A stretch of 10,910 bases of DNA from contig CALMJB010000047.1 of the NCBI GenBank assembly GCA_937864205.1, positions 1 to 10,910 of the forward strand, given 5' to 3'. The position numbers were made by a program, and so were the translations under genes. Within the stretch, counting starts at the first letter, position 1, and each line of letters begins with the position of its first letter. This document shows positions 5,639 to 10,910 of the stretch, piece after piece. The notes under the pieces are model-generated. The model had not been told where the DNA came from. It saw only the letters and a program-made list of their open reading frames with translations, and searched no databases. The DNA is from an uncultured Actinomycetes bacterium (lineage in GTDB: Bacteria > Actinomycetota > Actinomycetes > Nanopelagicales > Nanopelagicaceae).

Positions 5639-6721
5639 CTAGAGGTTATGTGCTTTTGCAACCTCGACATAAGTTATCTGACCGTTATTTACATTTAATC
5701 CTTTTGCGAGCGCTGGATCGTCGGCCAACGCTTTCTGCCAACCTTTATTTGCAATCGCTAAGCCATAGTTGATGGTGGCATTGGCTAGCGCATAAGTGGA
5801 TGTGGCCGGAACTGCGCCGGGCATATTCGCAACACAATAAAAAATTGAGTTGTGAACTTTAAAAGTTGGTTCAGCGTGCGTGGTGGCTTTGGAATCTTCA
5901 AAACAGCCGCCTTGATCGATTGCGACATCCACTAACACACTGCCCGGTTTCATTTTGGAAACTAATTTATTGGTGACAAGTTTTGGCGCCTTTGCACCGT
6001 GAACTAAAACTGCACCGATTACTAAATCTGCTTCGAGCAACTCTTTTTCAATCTCATATGCCGATGAGGCAATGGTCTTAACTTCACCTGCGAACAGTTG
6101 ATCAATTTGTTGCAACTTCGGCAGGGAAACATCCATTATTGAAACATCGGCGCGCATACCGTGTGCGATGGTCGCGGCCGCGATTCCAACTACTCCGCCA
6201 CCAATTACGACAACTTTCCCGGGCCGAACTCCGGGTACTCCGCCTAACAAAACTCCGCGACCGCCAGCACTTTTTTGCAATGCCGCTGCCCCGACTTGAA
6301 TCGACATACGCCCAGCCACTTCGCTCATCGGCGCAAGCAGAGGTAATTGGCCATTTACTTCTACCGTTTCATAAGCGATTGCAGTGCAACCTGATTTGAT
6401 AATCGCTTCGGTGCACTCTTTTGACGCGGCTAAATGAAGATAAGTGAAAAGGATTTGTCCCTTTCGCATTCTGGAATATTCAGCAGCGATTGGTTCCTTA
6501 ACTTTTTGAATCAAATCAGCGCGCTGCCAAATTTCATCGGCGCTATTTAATATTTGAGCACCGGCTGCTTGGTAATCCGCGTCGGTGATCGCTGAACCAA
6601 GACCAGCCCCTGATTCGACTAGAACTTCATGGCCAGCGGCAACATATGAATGAACACCTGAGGGTGTGACTGAAACTCGAAATTCGTTGTTTTTTATCTC
6701 TTTGGGGATACCAACAATCAC
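5639..6721 (-). CDS. ald: Alanine dehydrogenase
   Basis: This NAD-dependent enzyme interconverts L-alanine with pyruvate and ammonia, linking nitrogen and carbon metabolism in the cytosol. The 360 residues match the usual length closely. Catalytic and substrate residues sit where expected: Arg15 in KNNEFR, Lys75 in KVKEP, His96 in YLHLAA, Asp269 in DVAIDQGG, Asn299 in VANMPGAVP. The Rossmann NAD loop GGGVVG is at 174-179 and the adenosine-ribose Asp at about 197. The start is GTG (typical MIVGIPKEIKNNEFR beginning), overlapping the previous gene's TGA as GTGA. The stop TAG lies just before the riboswitch, so any promoter for the importer must lie in the end of this gene, or transcription reads through. 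No regulator gene is adjacent. Confidence 0.97.
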   Translation of the reverse strand: MIVGIPKEIKNNEFRVSVTPSGVHSYVAAGHEVLVESGAGLGSAITDADYQAAGAQILNSADEIWQRADLIQKVKEPIAAEYSRMRKGQILFTYLHLAASKECTEAIIKSGCTAIAYETVEVNGQLPLLAPMSEVAGRMSIQVGAAALQKSAGGRGVLLGGVPGVRPGKVVVIGGGVVGIAAATIAHGMRADVSIMDVSLPKLQQIDQLFAGEVKTIASSAYEIEKELLEADLVIGAVLVHGAKAPKLVTNKLVSKMKPGSVLVDVAIDQGGCFEDSKATTHAEPTFKVHNSIFYCVANMPGAVPATSTYALANATINYGLAIANKGWQKALADDPALAKGLNVNNGQITYVEVAKAHNL

Positions 6722-7254
6722 GATGCCATCGTACTACCGAATAAGTACTCGCAAACTTTTGGATGTAATTCCTTGCGCATTCTGGCAAACGAGCTACTTG
6801 GCCATTTCGCAGCAAAAACCCGGCGCAGCAGTTTTGCTAATCCGTACTCAGGATTTTCAGATAAGGCTTTATCTAATGATTTATTTGCATTTTGCAGATC
6901 GCAATTTTCATAATAGAGCGCAGCCAAAATTGTGGCTGGCCCAGCTTTGAAACCAGTTGGTGCAATCTGTAAAAGTGATTGCCAAAGTTCAATGTAGAAA
7001 TCTAATTTTTCACTTTGAATTACACCCATTGCATAATCTCGAACTTGTAAATCTTGCATTCGCACCAACACCAATGCTTGTAAAGGTTTGTTAATTAAAG
7101 ATCTATCTAATTCAAATTCAGCGATCAAATCTGCGATTGCTAAGGCACCCTCTCGTTGTTGGGTGCGAACTTGTTCAGAGTCATAATCGATTTCTTCGAT
7201 TTTTGAGATTTCATTTAATAATTCTTGTTCTGGTTTTACTTCTTTATTTGTCAT
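6718..7254 (-). CDS. Short DUF4192-like protein (C-terminal part only)
   Basis: This 178-residue cytosolic protein is acidic at the start. Its second half resembles the C-terminus of actinobacterial DUF4192 proteins: a helix-rich stretch with RDYAMG around residue 72, then PATILAALYYENCDLQNANKSLDKALSENP and GLAKLLRRVF (about 107-145 in total), reminiscent of a TPR-like helical pair. Family members are usually around twice as long, with an N-terminal domain that is missing here. No coding remnant of it is visible in the 73 bases upstream. Function of the family is unknown. The gene overlaps alanine dehydrogenase by four bases, so the two are co-translated, yet DUF4192 and Ald have no established link. 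The ATG has no clear SD. Family call is from memory of the pattern and is moderately sure. Confidence 0.65.
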   Translation of the reverse strand: MTNKEVKPEQELLNEISKIEEIDYDSEQVRTQQREGALAIADLIAEFELDRSLINKPLQALVLVRMQDLQVRDYAMGVIQSEKLDFYIELWQSLLQIAPTGFKAGPATILAALYYENCDLQNANKSLDKALSENPEYGLAKLLRRVFAAKWPSSSFARMRKELHPKVCEYLFGSTMAS

Positions 7255-7327
7255 GGCGCAAGATTGCCCACGCGCTCGCTAAATTAATTTAGATTAAATG
7301 ATTTTTGTGGAACGGGTGCACTTGTGA

Positions 7328-8080
7328 TTACAAATTAAATCTAGCTAATGCCTGCACTACTTCTATATCCTCTGAAATTGTTTGGGTGATTGCATTTCCG
7401 GTAATTGGCATGGTCACGCCATCGACTGAATAAGTTCCTTTCCAGGTGATTCGAAGTTTTGCTTTGTAATCACCGGATTTCTGATAAGTATGTTTGATTA
7501 TTGCCAGAGGATATGGCGCACCTTGCAATGTGGTGACGAAGAAATCACCATCGCCGTAATCCCAAGTAAATGTTGGATAAAGATTGACGATCACAACTAC
7601 ATCGAGAATCGGCACGACCGCATTGAATTTAGTTGGCGTATTAGTCCAAAAAATGGTTGGCACATTCACAACCGTTTGTCCGGCTGGTTGTCGCTTGATG
7701 TTTCCAGCTGGCAGCAATTTCACTAACCGATCAGATAAAGATTCCGCTTGGGTGGTCGGCACGGATAATGACGGTTTCGGCATTGGCTTAACTGTCGGTT
7801 TTGGTCTTGGCAATGTAGGTGGCTTTGGTTTAGTGCTCGGTATTGATTTTGGCTTTGGCTTAAGCGTTGGAACTGGCCGGGCGGTTTTCTTGCCACCTTT
7901 TTGGGCGGTAATAATCAATTGATTGTCATCGGTATAAACATCGATGCAGGTCTTGATGCAATCTGGATTTGTGAGCGGACTTGGCGCCGAACTTGAATCT
8001 GCAAATACATTGTTTGAACTAGAGATATTAACTAGAAGTGCAATCAATGAACACCAGATAATTGAAAAGTTAAACAACAC
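7328..8080 (-). CDS. Secreted Pro/Lys-rich protein with PKD-like domain
   Basis: No specific function is recognised. At the N-terminus a hydrophobic segment (about 5-19) and a VFA-D junction (27/28) suggest a signal peptide. Two Cys (41, 45) follow, then a Pro/Lys-rich, probably extended linker (about 69-103). The C-terminal half looks like a PKD/immunoglobulin-like beta-sandwich: FTWDYGDGDFF (170-180) and HTYQKSGDYKAKLRITW (197-213) are the typical PKD signature. A surface or secreted adhesive/structural protein is likely. The start is uncertain. The GTG at 8080 gives a signal without the usual basic residues, while the frame stays open upstream for about 20 codons and there encodes SKKYFAN, but offers only non-standard starts such as CTG. 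A start error in either direction is possible. Confidence 0.75.
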   Translation of the reverse strand: MLFNFSIIWCSLIALLVNISSSNNVFADSSSAPSPLTNPDCIKTCIDVYTDDNQLIITAQKGGKKTARPVPTLKPKPKSIPSTKPKPPTLPRPKPTVKPMPKPSLSVPTTQAESLSDRLVKLLPAGNIKRQPAGQTVVNVPTIFWTNTPTKFNAVVPILDVVVIVNLYPTFTWDYGDGDFFVTTLQGAPYPLAIIKHTYQKSGDYKAKLRITWKGTYSVDGVTMPITGNAITQTISEDIEVVQALARFNL

Positions 8081-8183
8081 ATTTGCAAAATACTTCTTGG
8101 AAACTTCCAGAAGGTTTGTTAACCAAATCGCTGTTGATTAGCGCTTAATGTGAATTTTGTTGAATTTATGTAATGCTAATCAA
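8081..8183. promoter_or_regulatory. Divergent promoter region between PKD-like and Nudix genes
   Basis: About 100 bases separate the two divergent starts. No SD is seen before the Nudix ATG, and the segment just upstream (TATGTAAT, TAATGCTAAT) is -10-like, so a leaderless or nearly leaderless transcript is possible. A small inverted repeat ATTA-GCGCT-TAAT (8137-8149) lies between the genes. No strong -35/-10 pair stands out. Confidence 0.3.
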
Positions 8184-8645
8184 ATGGCATACCGCGACGG
8201 AGATGGTTGGATTGATTGCAACTGCGGCGGTAAGCACTGGGGTTTAAATGGTGCCGCGGGTTTGTTATTGGTACGAGACGGCGCCATCTTGATGCAACAT
8301 CGCGCGCCATGGGTGCACAACGGTGGTACTTGGGGAATTCCAGGTGGCGCTCGCGATTCGCATGAAAGCGCAATCGAAGCGGCAATTAGAGAGGCCACTG
8401 AAGAAATTGGTATTGATAGCAAATTCATTGAACCGATTCAGGTTTTTACCGATGATCATGGCATTTGGCGATATGAGACCGTGATTTGCAAAGCCAGTGA
8501 TGAATTAATTGCTTATGAAATGAATGATGAATCTCAGGAAGTTGCTTGGGTGAAATTTGCAGATGTTGCGAAAACTAATTTGCATCCAAGTTTTGCAAAC
8601 ACTTGGCCACAATTATTATCAGAAGTTAAGCGGATTTTTCCTTAA
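8184..8645 (+). CDS. Nudix hydrolase
   Basis: This enzyme hydrolyses nucleoside diphosphates linked to another moiety; its substrate is not predictable here. The Nudix box is complete: G55, E61, then REATEEIGI at 69-77, with the metal-binding Glu residues in REATEE. Upstream is DGDGWIDCNCGGKHWG, an N-terminal segment with Cys12, Cys14 and His18, followed by GAAGLLLV, the start of the Nudix fold. The ATG at 8184 is preferred over a TTG at 8157, because homologous actinobacterial proteins begin shortly before the DGDGW segment; the product is 153 residues. It is the only complete gene on the plus strand apart from the tiny gene at the right edge. Its 3' end overlaps the helicase gene tail to tail by 20 bases. 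Confidence 0.92.
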   Translation: MAYRDGDGWIDCNCGGKHWGLNGAAGLLLVRDGAILMQHRAPWVHNGGTWGIPGGARDSHESAIEAAIREATEEIGIDSKFIEPIQVFTDDHGIWRYETVICKASDELIAYEMNDESQEVAWVKFADVAKTNLHPSFANTWPQLLSEVKRIFP

Positions 8646-10671
8646 ACATTTCATCTAATCGACGTAGCGATTCTTTAATAACTTCTCCATCGGTGGTGCG
8701 CCAAAATGGCGGCATCGAATTTAAAAGAATTTGACCGTATTTCTTATTAACAATTCGCGAATCCAGAATTGCGACTACTCCCCGATCTTCAGTTGACCTT
8801 ATAAGTCGCCCAGTTCCTTGCGCTAATAAAAGTGCCGCGCGTGGCAATGAAACCTGCATGAATCCACTTCCTCCCGCGGAATCTGCTTGCGAAGAACGCG
8901 CCGCCATGATTGGTTCATCTGGACGTGGAAATGGAATTCGATCTATCGCCACCAAAATACAACTTGGTCCGGGCACATCAATTCCTTGCCAAAGTGAAAT
9001 GGTGCCGAGTAAAACTGAATTTTCTTGCGCCGCAAATTTTTCAACCAGTGGTGAAACCGAATCGCCCCGTCGTTGAGTGATGATTGGAATTTGCGCATCC
9101 GATAACTCTGTTCGCAAATACTCATCTGCCATTTCTACCCCACGCCAAGATGAGAACAGCGCCAATGTTCGACCACCGGCAGCTTTAATCAAGTCACCAA
9201 GTTCTATTAATGCTGCTTTAGTTGGACCATCGCGAGTTGGTTCCGGCAGATGTTTTGGTAAATACAACATTCCTTGATTTGCAAAATCAAAGGGCGAGCC
9301 AACATCCAGCATCTGCACATTCGCCGGATCGATTCCAGAATCAGATTCATTCGATTTGCTTGCATCTTCAAGATTTTCATTTTCATCTTCATCCTCAGCA
9401 TCGGTATCAAGTGCGAATCCAATATTTTTCGCAGTGGTATTGAAAGATTTTCCGATTGTTAAAGTCGCGCTTGTCGCAATTACCGGCGTCTGGCGCAATA
9501 AATTTTTCTGTAAAACCTGTGACACCGAAAGAGGCGCTAAATACAAAGTTGAAAAAGTGGGTTCAAACCACAGTACATGCGAATCATTTAATTTAAGCAG
9601 GCGAACACAGGTGGTATTGACCTCGTTTAACGCTCCCTTCACGCGGGCACGTTCGGCTAGTTCATTTACATCAGGAATATCATCATCAGAATTAATCAGC
9701 GCGACTATTGATTGCACCGCATCTTTGATTTTGCGGATTGGTGCTTCCAGCGAAATTGGCAGTTCGGCAAGACGACCACCTTTGCTTGGATCGGTGCGCA
9801 CATCTTCTGTGTAATTTTCAATCGCATCGGTGAAGTTTTCGCTGGCTTTCACTAACGCATCACTGGCTTTTCCGGGTAAGTATTTGCGGGCTAATTTTGC
9901 AGCTCGCTCTACTCGGCCAGCAGATAACTCTTCAGTCACAGCTTGCGTTGTGCGATCCATGAATTCATGGGCTTCATCCAAAATAATTGCATCACGTTCT
10001 GGCAATATCGGATGCGAATCAACAATTTCTATCGCTAATAATGTGTGGTTTGTAACCACTACATCTGCGGTCTGCGCTTTGGCTTTTGCTAATGCTGCAA
10101 AACATTTGTGCCCATATGGGCATTCATCAGCACCCATACATTCGCGCCCAGAGACTGAATTTGCGAGCCACACTCGTCGATCTACATCAGGTGCGTCATC
10201 TCGGTCTCCGCTGGCGTTTGGTGAATTTGCCCAAGCTTTCAACCTGGCCGCATCTTTTTCTAATGTGCTGATAGTAAAGATCTCTTGATTGTCTGGATCT
10301 TGTTCACCATTGTGCATTTTCTGCAGGCAAACATAATTTCCGACTCCTTTGTAAATGGCAAAGGAAATTTCTCGCTTTAATTCTTTTTCTAATGCGGGTT
10401 TTATTTTTGGTAGGTCACGTTCAACTAATTGTCTTTGTAATGCCAATGTCGCTGTCGCAACTAAAACTTTTTTACCATGCACTAATGCCGGTACTAAATA
10501 AGCCAGTGATTTTCCGGTGCCAGTTCCTGCTTGAACTAATAAGTGGTGTCGATCGGCCAATGCATTTGCGACCGCTTCCGCCATTTCTACTTGGCCAGCG
10601 CGGGTTTGCCCACCAATTGCTTCAACCGCAACGTTTAATGCAGTCCTGACATTCTTAAGGGCTTGGCTCAC
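8626..10671 (-). CDS. dinG: DinG/XPD-family ATP-dependent DNA helicase
   Basis: This superfamily 2 helicase of the DinG/YoaA/XPD group unwinds DNA 5' to 3' in repair and removal of R-loops or blocked replication structures. In the 681 residues: a Q-motif-like GQVEMAEAV, Walker A AGTGTGKS at 48-55, four Cys at 115, 178, 184 and 190 spaced as ligands of the XPD-type [4Fe-4S] cluster, DEAH at 232-235, SATL at 401-404, the helicase C-terminal domain with TISLWQGIDVPG (557-568), and motif VI QGTGRLIRS at 618-626. An acidic, low-complexity insert (about 422-447) separates the two motor halves. The GTG start has no clear SD and is preceded by very AT-rich DNA. Length and layout match actinobacterial DinG proteins. 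No LexA box is visible upstream. Confidence 0.95.
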   Translation of the reverse strand: MSQALKNVRTALNVAVEAIGGQTRAGQVEMAEAVANALADRHHLLVQAGTGTGKSLAYLVPALVHGKKVLVATATLALQRQLVERDLPKIKPALEKELKREISFAIYKGVGNYVCLQKMHNGEQDPDNQEIFTISTLEKDAARLKAWANSPNASGDRDDAPDVDRRVWLANSVSGRECMGADECPYGHKCFAALAKAKAQTADVVVTNHTLLAIEIVDSHPILPERDAIILDEAHEFMDRTTQAVTEELSAGRVERAAKLARKYLPGKASDALVKASENFTDAIENYTEDVRTDPSKGGRLAELPISLEAPIRKIKDAVQSIVALINSDDDIPDVNELAERARVKGALNEVNTTCVRLLKLNDSHVLWFEPTFSTLYLAPLSVSQVLQKNLLRQTPVIATSATLTIGKSFNTTAKNIGFALDTDAEDEDENENLEDASKSNESDSGIDPANVQMLDVGSPFDFANQGMLYLPKHLPEPTRDGPTKAALIELGDLIKAAGGRTLALFSSWRGVEMADEYLRTELSDAQIPIITQRRGDSVSPLVEKFAAQENSVLLGTISLWQGIDVPGPSCILVAIDRIPFPRPDEPIMAARSSQADSAGGSGFMQVSLPRAALLLAQGTGRLIRSTEDRGVVAILDSRIVNKKYGQILLNSMPPFWRTTDGEVIKESLRRLDEMFKEKSA

Positions 10672-10770
10672 TTAACAATTATTTCTATTTTGTACACACA
10701 ATCTCTTAATCAACATTATTTAAATAATAAAAATTTAAATTAATTTAGAAAATTATCTTTGGCCAGTTCA
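10672..10770. promoter_or_regulatory. AT-rich divergent intergenic region
   Basis: A hand count gives about 13% G+C for 10672-10760, far below the surroundings. It separates the minus-strand helicase from the plus-strand tiny gene and should contain promoters for both. TATCTT (10754-10759) is a possible -10 for the tiny gene and TTGATT (minus strand, near 10710) a possible -35 for the helicase, but neither makes a convincing pair. Confidence 0.35.
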
Positions 10771-10818
10771 CACCTTTGTTCCAAGCGTTGATCGGTTTCA
10801 ACGCTCGGAACGGAGGTG
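10771..10818 (+). promoter_or_regulatory. Long hairpin burying the SD of the tiny gene
   Basis: Bases 10771-10791 and 10798-10818 form a 21-position stem around the loop TCGGTT: 18 Watson-Crick pairs, two U-G wobbles and one A-C mismatch. The 3' arm ends with GGAGGTG, so the whole Shine-Dalgarno core (10812-10816) is paired with CACCTTT at 10771-10777. Translation of the downstream gene should therefore be blocked until the stem is opened by processing, an upstream standby event or a partner molecule. Confidence 0.8.
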
Positions 10819-10822
10819 AGTT

Positions 10823-10906
10823 ATGAACTTGTTAGATTGCCTCTACTTATTGGCCTCTCTCGTTCAAATGATCGTTGAGATCATAAACCGGCGAGAGAAG
10901 CGGTAA
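10823..10906 (+). CDS. Tiny hydrophobic protein (27 aa), toxin-like, unrecognised
   Basis: The frame runs ATG to TAA and encodes one hydrophobic helix (about residues 3-21, LLDCLYLLASLVQMIVEII) followed by the basic tail NRREKR. A GGAGG SD lies six bases before the ATG, the best SD in the window after that of the lipoprotein gene, which argues for real translation. The mRNA is highly structured: the SD is buried in the stem at 10771-10818 and a second hairpin lies in the codons. Short membrane helices with a charged C-terminus and sequestered SD are typical of type I toxin genes such as the Ldr, TisB or Fst types, but I do not recognise this sequence as any of them. Alternatives are a small membrane regulator, a leader peptide for a gene beyond the window, or an RNA whose structure rather than peptide matters. 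Confidence 0.55.
   Translation: MNLLDCLYLLASLVQMIVEIINRREKR
10856..10898 (+). repeat. Nested hairpin inside the tiny gene
   Basis: TCTCTCG (10856-10862) pairs with CGAGAGA (10892-10898). Within it ATGATC (10868-10873) pairs with GATCAT (10879-10884) around a five-base loop. The structure spans the second half of the reading frame and ends eight bases before the end of the stop codon. Confidence 0.65.
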
Positions 10907-10910
10907 GCAC

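Noticed and set aside
7255..7327. Possible terminator or promoter between the PKD-like and DUF4192-like genes
   Set aside because: Only AT-rich sequence with weak -10-like strings and no stable stem; nothing specific can be supported.
7776..7880. Tandem repeat suspicion in the Pro/Lys-rich coding stretch
   Set aside because: The low complexity comes from biased amino-acid content; no regular repeat unit and no CRISPR-like spacing is present.
8157..8183. TTG-initiated nine-residue extension of the Nudix protein
   Set aside because: There is no SD, and the following ATG gives the usual beginning of this protein type.
9356..10288. Two 152-codon open frames on the plus strand
   Set aside because: They lie fully inside the helicase gene, whose motifs are intact; no SD or domain supports them.

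Overview
The window looks like a chromosomal segment of a low-GC actinobacterium. Four things point that way. The principal sigma factor is of the SigA/HrdB type, with a long lysine-rich and acidic N-terminus. There is a SAM-IV-type riboswitch, a class described mainly from Actinobacteria. One protein carries the C-terminal part of the actinobacterial DUF4192 family. GTG and TTG starts and weak Shine-Dalgarno (SD) sites are frequent. The modest GC content, short intergenic gaps and gene types would fit a streamlined freshwater lineage such as Nanopelagicales (acI), but that is inference and no marker was searched.

Left part (1-2053, minus strand): a 63-residue CDGSH iron-sulfur protein, then the principal sigma factor. 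The sigma leader has a good -10 box, an actinobacterial DnaA-box consensus touching it, and short repeats that can fold in the 5' UTR.

Central part (2054-7254, minus strand): transcription runs from a short DUF4192-like protein into alanine dehydrogenase (4-bp overlap). A SAM-IV-type riboswitch follows, then a polar amino-acid ABC importer (lipoprotein, permease, ATPase) and an N-formylglutamate-amidohydrolase-like enzyme. The riboswitch implies that importer and hydrolase are controlled by S-adenosylmethionine. That points to methionine, a precursor or a derivative as the transported molecule rather than glutamate or histidine.

Right part (7328-10671): a secreted Pro/Lys-rich protein with a PKD-like domain (minus), a divergent Nudix hydrolase (plus), and a DinG/XPD-family helicase with four putative Fe-S cysteines (minus). 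The last two genes overlap tail to tail.

Right edge (10672-10910): a very AT-rich stretch, then an unannotated 27-codon gene (plus) encoding one hydrophobic helix with a basic tail. Its strong SD lies inside a 21-position hairpin, and the coding region holds a second nested hairpin. This resembles the architecture of type I toxin mRNAs and is the best candidate here for an undescribed element.
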